Source: Auriscalpium vulgare
Taxonomy: Eukaryota > Basidiomycota > Agaricomycetes > Russulales > Auriscalpiaceae
Direction: 5' to 3'
NCBI GenBank assembly: GCA_019915015.1
Contig: JAHBBC010000026.1
Location: 1 to 64,000, forward strand
DNA: 64,000 bases
The notes under the pieces are model-generated. The model searched no databases. It was not told where the DNA came from and saw only the letters and a program-made list of their open reading frames with translations. Below are positions 10,008 to 21,319 of the stretch, piece by piece. The translations under genes were made by a program, and so were the position numbers. Within the stretch, counting starts at the first letter, position 1, and every line of letters begins with the position of its first letter.

Positions 10008-10870
10008 AATAATGTTAGCGAGCTTGACAAATGATTGAATCCTCGACAGGATGTAAGTATTACGATGGCACTTTTACGCCTGGGGGAGCCTGTTTTCATG
10101 CCAGTGGAGCGCAGTCATGGGCAACAGCTGTCCGTCGCGGACGGACGGACGGACGGCTCGCGGCACTCCTACGCAATCACGTGACCTATATGAGGTGGCC
10201 TGCGAGCGTCCGTCCGGGACGGACGCGCACACCTCCACCCCAGGATAGCGACCTTGACACATTCTGAAATCCTCGAGAGCATGCGTCACGATAAGCCCTG
10301 TTTACGCGCCATATCAGGTAAAGGTTGTTATCATGCCGGCGGAGCGCAGCCAAAATATGTGGGCAAACGGCTCGCGGCTCTCATGCAAAATCACGTGACC
10401 TGTCTGGGGTGGTCTGGGAGCGTCCGTCCCGGACGGACGCGCCCATCCCCTCAGAGCGACCTCAACAACCCATCCCACGGAGCATTGCCAAACCCCCGCC
10501 TTAGCAACAACCACCGCTTTCGAGGTGTTGAATAGCGAATTATGGTGGCGGAATACCTTAATTTCCCCTGCTTGGAAGGTGTCAACTATTGTGATGTTTC
10601 AGGCCCGTTTACATTCCTCTCTGCGCTATGTTTATATCTCGCCGCGCGCTGCGCGGTCCGTCCTCGACGTTCATCCTGCGTGACATGATGGTGCGACAAC
10701 ACTTGTTTGGAACTAGACTTAAAACCACTTGTACCTAAGCCACCTTCACCATATAGACCGTACAGCGCCACCTCTTTATCTTTAGCCCTTGAAGCTACCT
10801 CCTCCCAAGCCGCGAGTATCGCATTTGTCATCCGAGGTGTGCGCGTTCGTCCTGGGCGGACGCTCCCACA
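10008..10870 (+). repeat. Dispersed repeat R, copy 1, carrying palindromes
   Basis: This segment contains two imperfect sub-units (about 10008-10250 and 10251-10480), each with GTTTACGCGCC or CATGCC..GGAGCGCAG, TCACGTGACC and a palindrome, followed by a tail. Its reverse complement recurs at about 40.7-41.43 kb, and a partial same-strand copy lies at 38.60-38.96 kb. Perfect 21-bp palindromes GCGTCCGTCC-N-GGACGGACGC lie at 10206-10226 and 10420-10440, and a variant lies at 10130-10147. The tail includes a fragment of an F-box gene. Confidence 0.85.
10690..10845 (-). pseudogene. 3' fragment of an F-box gene
   Basis: On the minus strand this encodes AILAAWEEVASRAKDKEVAL and matches the end of the F-box gene at 39444-40811 (GMLAAWEEGAPGLKIKRWSC). 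The downstream flank is also shared, so the fragment and repeat R copied together from an F-box locus. Similarity stops at a decayed palindrome at about 10843-10863 (GCGTTCGTCC..GGCGGACGC), so the break lies at or beside a palindrome. The rest of the gene is absent. Confidence 0.7.
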
Positions 10871-11046
10871 CCAACTCATGCAGCCTATCCACCGGGCTCA
10901 CAGCGTCCTGTCCAATCAGCGTCTGGATTGCTTGCAGGGTGGTAATCGCTAGGGGCGAAATGATTCATAATATAACATACATCCGCATCCCATGTAGCTC
11001 TCCCACTCTGTGTAAGTATGTAAAAGGACCGATATACTTACAGAAT

Positions 11047-14000
11047 TCATGGGCGGCTCGACTTTGGTCCCTTGCGGATTGCCCCGAGTGGACCCATTTC
11101 CTTCGTAGCCTGCATGAAGTCGTCGTCGGTCGTGAGGTTCCGACGTCCACGACCCGCCTTTTTTTTGGGTGGGCTGCTAACCCTTGGTGAGTCGGGGCGT
11201 TTGCGTTTGACTTCCTCAACTGTCCTGGAGGACGTGGTTCCAGCGCCGACGTCGTCGGCCATTTGGGAAGAGGATACCATGTCGAGTGTTCGGTTAAGAT
11301 GAGGCTCGGCCCATTGGAGACCAGGCGACTCCGCCCTGTAGTCCAAGTCCCATGTCGAAGCCGCTGAGGGGCCGGACGACGGGCTCCTGGTTGGGGGAAG
11401 GGAGGGCGAGCAGAAGTTGTCTGCCACAAGGTGCTCGCGCAGTACAGAAATCTCCTCATTTGTGCTCTCAGCGGGAGAGTTGGGACCGCGCAAGCTGCTG
11501 GTAGGGGGAGGGGTCCTGGTCCCCGGGCCGGAAGGGTAGCCGGGTGCGCGCGTGGCTGTCGGCTCCGGCACGGCAGTTCCTTGGCGTGACTCCGTAGCGG
11601 CCTCATTTTCATTGGGCGTGTCGTCATAGCCCGATGGTTTGGACATCTCGAGTGCTGCAGAGGCAGGGGTAGTGTGCAACGGCGTGCTGGTCCTGGTGCC
11701 GGATGGGGAGGGTGCGCGTGTGCCGGTCGGATCTGGCACATCGGATGGTTTGCATGACTCCCAAGTGACCTGATTGGCATTGGTCGTATCGTCAGAGCCC
11801 GATGGTTTGGACACCTCGAGAGCTGGAGGCGTCGTCGAGGTACTGGATGGTCGGCTTGCAGCTGTGGCATGGCCAGCTTTGTCTACTCTGGAACCTTTGG
11901 ACGATGCTTTCTGTTTGTCACGCTTCGCCCGCTTCTTCGGCTTAGGTAGAGATTCGTGCGAGTCGTCGTCGTCCATATTGCCTTCCAAGAAGTCCAAGAA
12001 GGTTAGACGAAAATGTTCCATCGCATGCCGGATTCGACGTACCTCTTGGTGGTGCGCCTTTAACAAATGCATCTTGTAAGATGTGCTTGTCAAAAGACAG
12101 GTTGTTGAGGAAGACGTCTGGGGTCCTGTTGGCAATGAGGCGGTAGATGTACACCTGCTTGGATTGAGGTTGCCGCCAAACCCTCCCAATGAGCTGCTGA
12201 TCCAGCATAACGGTCCAAAGCACATCCTGAAAGTATTCAGCGTGCGCTGAGAAAGTGCTTAGCTGACGACATACAATGATAATGAGTATGTTTGCGAATG
12301 CCATGTTCAACCCGACGGAGCCTACGGAAGACATCAACAACACTGGGCACTTGGGGTCCGCCTCAAACGTCTTGAGTGTTTTTGCGCGCACTGCTGCGCT
12401 AACGTTGCCAGTGATCGACATATAGTTAATGCCGAAAGCTTTGAGGACCTGAATTTCGCAGAGTTCTCAGCCGACTAAAATAAAATCCTAAATTTGCCGC
12501 TTACTGTCTCGATCAGTGGGAAAGAGCTGACGAAGTAGGCATAAACTATTATCTTATCCCCACCCGAGGCGGGGTTAGTGATGGCCTTAGGCGCATTGAA
12601 TTGCTTGGTCTGAGAATCGTTGTAGGACAGACTCTTCGCGCCTGGGGTGGAGATATGGTGCACTATGATCTCCAGCAGGGCGTGCATCTTGGCTGATGGA
12701 TCTTTCAGATAGGCGTCCCGCGTCGCCGGAATGTCGGCTGTTGATACGTCATCGCAGAGTCGGTGAAGGACAACCTGGCGGATAGAGAGGTAGAAACGCT
12801 ACGAGGTATCAGCTGGTATCAGCAACAGGGCATGCTCAAATCCGATAACTTGAATGCTGTGAATGCCAGGTATTTATTTCGCCATCACAGGGATTTTCGC
12901 CGACAACGTCTCGCGCGGCTGTGCTGTCGTATTCCGTCCAGCACGACCGCCCCATACGCAGGGCTAGCACCTCCCGCCAGTGCCTACCCTCCCGCGTGTC
13001 CGTCCAGGACGGACAGCGTGGGCGGCGGTGCATGAGACAACACGCCGTTACGTACTCAGAGGACCACCTCCCGCGTGTCCGTCCAGGACGGACACTGAAC
13101 GCTCACGAGGGAGATGGCAAGCAATGACTTGAATGGAGTAAAGCACTCACCGTGCGGAATTGCTTCAGGGCTGTAGGGTTATTTTCTGCCTCCACTGCGG
13201 TGAGACGTTCGAGGTTTTCGTACTCGGGAGGGAACAAGTCGACCAGCCACTGGACCTCCTGATACGGTGGAAGGCCGGATATTGGCTTGCTCTCGTTGTC
13301 CAAGGAAGTCGCGGTACGTCTGATAACCGCGCCGTCGAAGTACTCCCGTACCTTACTGATCGCTGTTTGTGCAGCATGTGCGGCCTCTGACACTGGTGCT
13401 TCTGTAGCATCGCCATGGACGACTCCACGCACAACCTCGAGCCCGTCCTGGCTTTTGTGCTTCTGGCGATCTCGCTTGGCAGCGGCGTTGATGTCTGAGG
13501 TGAGGGACCGCAGGATCAATGTTGACTCCTCGCTACACCCCGGGAGCCCAAGGACACGACCGAGGTACCACAGGTCCTGCAATGGCTCAGTGAAGTCGTG
13601 CAGGTCAGGACCACGGTAGCTCACTGATAATTTGTTCTGGATCGGGGTGGCTGTCATCGCAATGAAGATTTTGCAGTGCTTCTCCAACGAGCGGGCAGCC
13701 CAGTGATTGCCGTTCAGCCGGCGTGCTTCGTGCGCCTCATCGTACGCAGTGACGAGAAATGTCTGCGCGAAAATCGTATTCTTCTCCGCGTCGAGTCCAA
13801 TACCAGGGTTCTTCATGGGGTACCCTTTTTCGTCCCTCTTGCCTGTTCCGTACAGTTTTTTGGCATCCGCCACGACAGCCTTGAGATGCAGCTGAATGGG
13901 TGGACATACATCGTCGTGGGGCGGTGGACGTACCGAGTGAGATGCAACATACACGCGCTTGTGTGGGGGCAGCTTGGCTTGTTCTTCGAGGGCGTCGACC

Positions 14001-15668
14001 CATTGCTCTCTTTTGTGGGGGGTTCCCGTCCAAGGGATAACGTCCAGGCTACCAGGCTTGAGGAAGCGGCGGGCTTCGTCACAGACCTGACTGACCAGGC
14101 CAGGAGGCACCACAATGAGGAAGGGAGTGGCTGGCAGGGTGCCCGATTTGCCAGATCTGTCCTTCCATGCTACGGTGCACTGGGTTAGGGATGGTAAACT
14201 ACAGGCGCAGAATGGTGCGACTTACTCCACTCTCCCGGATATGAGCCATGCTTGCAGTGGTATTCCCGGTAGAAATCAAGCATAGCGAAGAGCCCAATAA
14301 CCTGAAGGGTCTTCCCCAATCCGACATCGTCCATAAGCAGCACTGGGCTCGATGTGCTTGCACGCGTCAGCATCCTGTGAATACCAACAACTTGATGCCA
14401 GCGCGGACGGAGCGGCTCGCCATTGTCGTCAAACCAGGCGTCGTCGCCTCTAGTGTGAACCCCGGCTGGGTCATACTTGGCATTGAAGAGGGGAATACAG
14501 TCCTTGACCCCCAGGAGCTTCCATAGGTCGTCCATCGACTTTGTTTGATACTGCTCCACCCCGCTGTCCCAGTCGACAGGTGCCGCACGGTCGACGTCAA
14601 TGTCGGGCAAGGATGCCTCAGCGTGCACATCTGACATGAGGGAGGATATGGCGGACGCGAGCGACTCTGCGTCTTCAGCGCTGGAAAGCAATTTCAACGC
14701 GTCGCGTAGAGCTTTTGGCAAGGCTGTGCATGTTCGTCAGTGTCAAGAGCACCCATGAGCCAAGGAGAGCTTACAGGATGGGACGGCACCGGGGCCTGTC
14801 TGCAGCTCTTCTCGAATGTGAATGAGATTCTCCTTGTGGCGCTCAAGAACGCCTTCTGACTCGCCCCAGATGTCGACAATATGTTGCAATTTCCGTTGCT
14901 TTGCGGCATAGCCGCGCAGGACGGCTCTTGTGACGTCACCTCCGGGTGAGGATAGGGCTGCACCCGGGATGAGTTGGCGGACAGTAAATGTGAAACCAAG
15001 CCTACTCACACGCCCAGGTGTCGTCGAGCTCTTCCGTTATGCTCTTTGCTCTCGCCTTGTCGCGCCCGAATTTTTTACGGAAGGCGTTCCACATGGCGGC
15101 CACCACCGAGGACAAAAACTCCTGCACCTCCCGCTTGGGCAGGGGCATCGGTTTTGTTGGGTCGTTCATTGCGTCCTTACCAAATAAAGCTTCGGCAATT
15201 GCCGGGTACATGGCGGCCACCCCGGAGTACTCCATCTCTGGGAAGTCGCTCTTCGTGATGTCATAAGCGTAGCGACTGGGGTGAATATGACCTGCGTACC
15301 TCGATATTCTCCACGATCTGGGGGGGAGTACGATCCGCATCCGCGAGGATTTGTTCCAACACGACGTCAACCCCCCACTGGTCCCAGCGGTCACGACAGA
15401 ACTTCGTCCACCCTTCACGACCCGCTTTGTCATTGTTGTTCCTTGCGCGGCTGAAAAGTAATGGGTTTTCAGCAGCCCAGAACTTCTGGGCGTATGCTGT
15501 GATCTGTTCCAGCTGGGTAGGAGTGAGGCCCAGCTCTCTTGCGTCGGCCGCGGGTAGATACGGAGGTATGATTTTCCCAGTCCGCTCCTGCCATTCGGGC
15601 CACTCCCAAACACCGGAGTGGCGACTGAGCTGGAGCAGGGCGTGGCTCGGCGTGAATGTAGGCATCAT
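11047..15668 (-). CDS. SNF2-family helicase-like ATPase, copy 1
   Basis: Large multi-exon DNA-dependent ATPase. The ATG at 15668 begins MMPTFTPSHALLQLSRHSGV. The N-terminal region is followed by helicase motifs: Walker A in LLMDDVGLGKTLQ (about 14305-14345), DEAH box in YDEAHEARR (about 13740), motif III in MTATPIQN (about 13650), a C-terminal helicase lobe with SSVGSVGLNMAFANI and motif VI QLIGRVWRQPQSKQV (about 12330-12160), then TPDVFLNNLSFDKHILQDAF. The DDVGLGKT and GRVWRQPQ forms differ from canonical DEMGLGKT and RAHRIGQ but match the paralogue at 23-28.7 kb. The C-terminus (about 11950-11047) is disordered, with two copies of an approximately 50-residue unit starting LE(V/M)SKPSG and a basic AGRGRR tail near the stop. 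The intron 13150-12799 (352 nt) carries two palindromes. It is divergent from the gene at 15830. The product is probably nuclear, acting in chromatin remodelling or DNA repair. Confidence 0.88.
12997..13094. repeat. Two palindromes inside a SNF2 intron
   Basis: Perfect copies TGTCCGTCC-A-GGACGGACA at 12997-13015 and 13076-13094 share the flank CTCCCGCG. Both lie in the intron 12799-13150 that separates the two helicase lobes of SNF2 copy 1, at the same coding position as the palindrome-bearing intron of copy 2. Confidence 0.9.
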
Positions 15669-15692
15669 ATTTCTTACTGCCACGGAACGGCG

Positions 15693-15795
15693 GCTTATTT
15701 ATACGTTCGGACCGCATGTACTCCGGATCAAAACATTGTCTGCAGGGTTGATGGCCGTGCTACCCTGCCCCTGGGAAGGATGATATAAAAAGGGA
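15693..15795. promoter_or_regulatory. Divergent promoter between SNF2 copy 1 and the 15.8-kb gene
   Basis: The gap between the two start codons is 161 bp. It has TATAAATA on the minus strand at about 15693-15700, some 25-30 bp before the SNF2 ATG, and TATAAAAA on the plus strand at about 15784-15791, some 40 bp before the ATG at 15830. The shared short spacer suggests co-expression; this is inference from layout. Confidence 0.6.
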
Positions 15796-15829
15796 GCAAC
15801 GAAAACCCTAAGCTCCTCTGAATAGCAGC

Positions 15830-18519
15830 ATGGCCGCCCCCAGAGCACCCCATGAAGACCTGCCCGAACGTCAAGTCAGTCTAAAGACATTCGTCAAAGA
15901 AGCCGCCACTAGCCTTATGAGTGCCCAGCTGGTCGACGATGACGGGGAGGCAGAGGCTATTGTTGCCCAGGCCCGAGTTACCGAGTTCATCGATCTCGTT
16001 TTGTGCGGGCGCTGTGAGTTCGAGGATGAAGACGGGGACGACGTGCTGCATCGCGTGCGTGTGAACGCTCGACAAGGCTTGGCCGCAACGGACCCGACGA
16101 ACTTCACAGTAACCCGCGACCTGGACTCGGCCCTCGGGATTACAAGGAACCTCCCCTTCTCCGTACCATTCTCGTTTTATCCTGTCCCACCTCTCAAGAA
16201 TATTTTGAGCACCCCCGTTCATCTCAAAGGACCCGTGGCCGACGAGGTAAGTAATTTTGTGGATAGCCCGTCGTCGTTACTAAAAACGTCACAGAACGGC
16301 GAAGAAATTGACGTCCCCCTTCACAAGATCCCCAACATTTGCATCGGCAAATTCGGCACCAGGCACCAAACTCGCGCATTCTTTCCCAGCTTGTACAAGA
16401 AAGTGGAGAAAGTGACTCAGGCCCAAATGAGGAGATGGTACGACGAGTGCGTCCGACCTGCTTTGCAAGCGGTAGCGCCGGAGAGGATGGCCCACTGGCC
16501 ACCAGATTATGACTCCGCCATGCGGCTGGACAGAGACGTAAGGGGCATGATCCACCTGGGTACCGTGGACATCCCCAGCGACGAACTGGTTGCGTTCACT
16601 CAGGCCCTGCGCGACAGGTGCGAAGCTCACTCAGACTTCGAGGACGTTTATTTCGGTCATGAGATCAGAGGTCTCAAGGAAGCGCATACACATCACCCTT
16701 CGGACCACGACGCGCGCGCACGAGCCCTTGCCGACTTCACTTCGTGTCTCGACATGGGACGCATCAACGACGACGAGTGGTGGGTCGATGTAGCCCTGGA
16801 GATCCACAGCAGGGCCGCAGGCGTCGTGCAGTGGCTGGACACCGCGCCCACCCAGATTCTCAAAGAGGTCCTTCCCCATGCCACGGACGGCCAAATCGAG
16901 AGACTGCGGAGGGGCAGGCGGTTCTACACAGACACTGTTGCCCAGATCGGAGATTTTGCCGGCTTTCGAGTGGAGCCCGGCGCTGCCGGCACCCAAGATG
17001 GCGTCCAGTACATCAATGTGTACACCACGGACAAGGCAGTAACGTACCAGTTGCACCATGGGTTGTGGAGGAGGCGCAGTGCCAAGGATACCTTACCGAC
17101 CGAGATCGCTCGGTTGACCGCGGACATTGAGAGGATGAAGGAGACGTATCAGTCGTGCATGGGGCTCAATCCACAAGTTGGGACTGCCAGGCTGGAGATC
17201 CGTGTTCGGATGTGCGATGCGTCAGACGTACTGCGGGGCCTGCCCGACAGGATACTCAGGGAGTGCGTCGCGGTCGTGCCACCCAACGTCTGGTGGTAAG
17301 TCTCGCAACCTGCCGCTTCTACGTATGCATTCTGATCCCCGCCAACTATCCACACAGGATGTTCAAGGTGTACCGACTTTCTGGCCTGTTCCTCGTCCTG
17401 AAGGCATTCCAGGACACGCCCAACAAAGCCGTTCGTTCAATCCCAGAGGCGCTCACGCTTGGGGCAATCATCATCTACATGCTGAATGCTCTAAATTACC
17501 GCCCTCAGGCAAGCGAGGACGAGGTCGAGCTCCTAGACTGGTGCTGTTATCACCAGCCCAGAGAGGTACAAGGAGAAGACGTCGAGGACGACCGGGACTG
17601 GGAGCCGCTTCACTACCAGTTTGGCGTATACTTCATATCCGGTATCGTGGAGCAGAGCGGTGTGCCGCGGATGTACTATCGCATGGTAGTGCCGAACGAT
17701 GTGCTCCGAAAGCTGTACGGCGTAGACACAATGGCGGACCTCAGGGCGGCATTCCATCTCTCCGTTACCCGCGCAGACAAGTCGTTCATTAACCAGACTC
17801 GCACGAAAAACCGCCGTCGAAACCGTCGAAACCTCCTCACTCTGGTGGATCCCGATCAGCTCCCACTGGCGTCGTTCAACCTGGACGAGGACAGTATACC
17901 AATGCAGCCACTTGCTCAAGCCGCAGGAGACGACGTTGAGGATGATGGCGTTGCCAGGGACGACGAAGATGGTCTGAACAACACTGTATCGCAGATCTGG
18001 GCTACCTTCGCCTTTGACCTCCTCGATAACGGCCCAAACATGAAAGCGTCCTCAGCAGGAAGTTACATTACAATGTCCAGTGCCGACCGGGAGGGCGTGA
18101 CGGACAACATATTCCGACAGACTGACCTCTCAGGCGTTTTCCTGCGGGTTGCATTGAAAATGGTGACAGCCGAATCCTGGCATACCGTCCACTTCGATCA
18201 CTGGTTTCCAGCTGAGATCCGGAAAACCGCCTGGAGACAGAATTTCAATAACTTCCCATACTGGCAACGCTGGGCGAAATTGATCGACGGCCTCAGTCCA
18301 GAGGGCATCAGCAAGGTCAGGAACGCCATCTGGGTCCAAAAGTTCAGGGACCTTGTTTGGCTGCCGTTTTCGGAGGCCGGGCGGGCATGGCGGACCGGAG
18401 TCCAGAAGGACCCCAGGTTACGACATTTGCCCCAGGGGGAAGAAGGGTTGCGATGTGTGTTGTTGGTGGTGAATGAGGGGACTAGGAAGACTTTGCAGGA
18501 CTTCACGCTGAATGCGTAG
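15830..18519 (+). CDS. Large unknown protein divergent from SNF2 copy 1
   Basis: The ATG at 15830 begins MAAPRAPHEDLPERQ. Introns lie at 17296-17357 (GTAAGT..CACACAG, joining ..NVWW to MFKVYRLSG) and probably 16247-16294 (GTAAGT..GTCACAG, 48 nt, in frame). The stop is TAG at 18517-18519, for about 860 residues. The protein is acidic in places (EFEDEDGDD), with histidine-rich EAHTHHPSDHDARARALADF, a basic run RTKNRRRNRRN near 17800 and an acidic linker after it. No catalytic motif, signal peptide or membrane segment is evident. I do not recognise a named family. The frame is intact over 2.6 kb, in contrast with the decayed elements around it, so it is probably a functional gene that works with, or is co-regulated with, its divergent SNF2 neighbour (inference). 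Confidence 0.85.
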
Positions 18520-18786
18520 AACACGGCGGAGGACGGGTTATATTGAATGTGATCATCATATTCGCAATGATAATGGGGCATGACGATCGCCCGCCTGTGT
18601 TCCATGCCAAGATTTGTCCGTCTGGGACGGACGTCTGTGGGGGCGCCCACTAATCCAATCTCAGAACAGGCGGATACGGTGTGCTTCGATTACAACGCCG
18701 AGGCAAGCACCGTGTCAATCTTGGACGGACAGTGAGGGGGGGCTCAGGGTTTAGGACGATCGCACGCCTGTTGGACGAGCCAAAGA
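18520..18786. other. 3' flank with one palindrome
   Basis: One near-perfect palindrome TGTCCGTCT-G-GGACGGACG lies at 18615-18633, and a half site (GGACGGACA) near 18722. No gene is seen. Confidence 0.7.
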
Positions 18787-19139
18787 TTGTCCGTCCAGGA
18801 CGGACGCCTGTGAGAGGGCCCACATATCGTCTCTTAGGCGGTGTGTGTCGTTTACCAGACCGAGGCAGTCACCTTGTCCGTCTTGGACGCATTCCTTGCG
18901 GGCGTTTTATCACAAAGTCGCGCATGTCCGTCCCGGACGGACACTGCGGAGGGGCCGACGGATCGCGCGGATGCCAAACGCACAGGGTTTGGCACCGTGT
19001 GCGGGTCCGTCCCGGAGGGACACTTTTGATCACTTCCTAAGGTGTGGTCAGCTCATTGAACCACCGAAAAACATATCCTCCGGCAGCACTCTGAAGCGAT
19101 CGTGCACCTAGGTGCTTCAATAGGCAAGACAGAATGTAG
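18787..19139. repeat. Palindrome block P, copy 1 (about 350 bp)
   Basis: The segment from TTGTCCGTCCAGGACGG to GACAGAATGTAG is nearly identical to 22706-23058, with only a few substitutions. It contains palindromes at 18789-18805 and 18925-18943, a degenerate one at about 18876-18890, and one broken by a single change at about 19004-19022 (intact in the other copy). The flanks of the two copies differ, so the block moved or was copied as a unit. Its left edge coincides with a palindrome. Confidence 0.9.
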
Positions 19140-19192
19140 CAGGATGTCAGTACATTGGAAACTCCGGCGAAAGTTCAACCTAACCCTAGACC

Positions 19193-19275
19193 CTCAACCC
19201 TAGACCTAACCTAAACGGTTAGGCGCTGGGCGGGTGGGTTAGGAGTGGTGATGTCATCAGCTCTCGTGGGAGCTG
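19193..19275. repeat. 85-bp element shared with 55.0 kb
   Basis: The sequence from CTAGACCTAACC to CTCGTGGGAGCTG recurs almost unchanged at about 54990-55073. It holds the inverted pair CCTAACC/GGTTAGG around a 5-6-nt loop, and TGATGTCATCA, a near-palindrome like bZIP/ATF sites. Here it ends about 80 bp upstream of the ATG at 19358, so a promoter role is possible but unproven. Confidence 0.8.
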
Positions 19276-19357
19276 GATAAGAGGCGCAGCATCTCGGCTC
19301 GCCCTCCCCAGCTTCCTCACCTCTCCCACACCTCTTCAATCAGCGCGTTCGTGCATA

Positions 19358-20256
19358 ATGGCAACTGGGGTAAGCTATTGACCTCAGCGCCGTTGTTGCG
19401 ACTGCTGATCGGCGCTCTACAGGATACCTTGCAAGACGTGAATGTTGTCGTTGCAGGACACGGCACGGTGGACGTCGTTTTTAGGCCGGCAGACTTGGGA
19501 GCGGGCACGGTGCGTCCTTGCAGCTTCTTAGCATCCACGAGCTCTCGCTGATAGACGTCGTTGCTGCTTGTAGCACATCAGATTCCTTTCGATTCCTCGC
19601 GATGGTCCCAACCCCGCGCCCGCGCGCGATGGCCAACCCGCCATGCGTGCTATGCCCACTGAAGTGCGCGAAATCACCTCCAGCCGCCACACACTCGCTC
19701 CTGCTGCAGACCCTCCTCCTGCCGCCAGCGGCAGCCCTGCGCTGCTGGGCCAACCTATCGTGAACGCCCCGGCTCCCATCATCCACTGCGCCCCGCCGTC
19801 TCTGCGAGTCGCCAGCCCTGGGCACTCTCCCATAGACGTCGATCGTGCCGACTCCCCTGGATTGCAGGCGCACCATGAGGACCAAGAGTCAGACAAAGCA
19901 GAAGCCTCGGAGCACGACAATTCGGGGCACGACAGCGACATCCCTCTTGACGACGACCCCAGCATGATGTTGCTCACGATGTCGCAGATGGTGCAGATGG
20001 GGGTGCACGGCTTGTCGGACAGCGAGGTGGCCAGGTTGGGGCTCCCGCCCGGGATCTACGTGGATTTCTCGGAACAGCCTAACTTTGACGGCGGCGAGTC
20101 TAGCGCCAGGTAAGTGCCGTGCGTTTGCTTAGGGAATTCACTAATGCAATCCAATCTAGCGACGCCCATCTGCCGCCGTCGCAAGCGAACGCTGCGCGTG
20201 CGTTCCCCGTCAAAAAGCGGGCTGGTCGCAGGGTCCGCAATCCGAGGGGGGTCTGA
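19358..20256 (+). CDS. Unknown four-exon protein, paralogue of the gene at 7.9-8.7 kb
   Basis: Exons by eye are 19358-19369 (ATG), 19423-19509 (87 nt), 19574-20109 and 20160-20256 (TGA), 244 codons before the stop. Exon 2 encodes DTLQDVNVVVAGHGTVDVVF then RPADLGAGT, matching the 87-nt exon of the paralogue. Exon 3 is Pro/Ala-rich and acidic (SEHDNSGHDSDIPLDDDPS), with a conserved end LSDSEVARLGLPPGIYVDFS comparable with LSPAEAQLVPIDGRPGYFEM in the paralogue. The last exon is basic (FPVKKRAGRRVRNPRGV). No named domain is recognised. The 85-bp repeated element lies just upstream. Confidence 0.65.
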
Positions 20257-20477
20257 GGAGCGGGGGAAGCGGCCCTCATAGCTAGGCACTTTTGCGACTG
20301 TGTGTAGATAACACTGCTTGAATTACTCGTCTTTGAATCGTCAACGCGGGTGCGCCCGCAGGAACAACGAACGGCGCATCCATTCAGAGCGCGCCCACGC
20401 CATCGCGCAATACGACGACCCGACCATAACACATGCGATGATGCGCTCAACTCCCACCTCTACGCCGTACGCAAGGC

Positions 20478-21268
20478 GTGCCCGCGAACCGAGCATCTCG
20501 CCCTCCTGCCGTCCACATTCTGCCCTCGCCGCCATTTAGAACGTATGACATGCGCAAGGCTGCGAAAGCGAAACAACCCTCACGAGCGCTAGACGACGAC
20601 GACGATGGCCGTTTTCTTTCATCCGCATCCTCCTCGACCCCAGCGCGTGTCAAGATGCCACCACGCAGTCAACAGAATCGCCCACGACGTTCAGACCATG
20701 CACCGATGCCCCCTCCGCCGCCATCTTTGATCCCATCGACATCTGCGCTGCGTACACCCATCAAGCCTTCTCTAGCCCGCACCCGGCCATTAGACAACCC
20801 CCACCCTACCTCTTCGGTGCGCCAAACGCTCTCGCGCCCCATTTCGCTCCACAGCTCAGTCGCTCCGCAGGCCCAGACCCAGATGCCCGCGATGCCGGCA
20901 GGGCCATCCGACACAAAGCGTAAGCCCACTGCGCTGCCCGTCACGATGCCCTACCGGAAGCGGACGACGGTGACTCCGCTCAGCGTCGCAAAAGCGAGCG
21001 GCAACGGTAGCTTTGATCGACTCGCACCGCTGCCGGCGCCGAAGTTCCGCGCAATGCAAGCGAAGGGTGGAGCGGAGGGATTGCTGGGTGTCGGACAGCT
21101 GAGCATCGGGCAGGATGGTACGGAGGCGGTGGTGCTCGGGGATGCGAGGGAAGGGGAGGAAGAAGAGGCGGTCGGCGTTTCACCCGGAGGACACATTACG
21201 AAAAGGCGCGCAAAGAGCAGACCAGTGAGCTTGGAGCTCATCGAGAGTGCCAAGGGGCCTTACTCAGG
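20478..21268 (+). pseudogene. Truncated conserved fungal protein of unknown function
   Basis: The open frame starts in disordered Pro/Ser-rich sequence (MRKAAKAKQPSRALDDDDDG near 20548) and contains SFDRLAPLPAPKF near 21015 and VSPGGHITKRRAKSRPVSLE near 21175. I associate these with a conserved but anonymous basidiomycete protein. After about 21268 the frame runs antisense into a KDZ transposase relic, so the 3' part of the gene seems to be lost. The 5' end is not resolved. Function is unknown. Confidence 0.45.
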
Positions 21269-21319
21269 TGAGTCGCAATTGTCCTCAACTGCTCGTACAT
21301 GTACTGACTACATAGCAGA

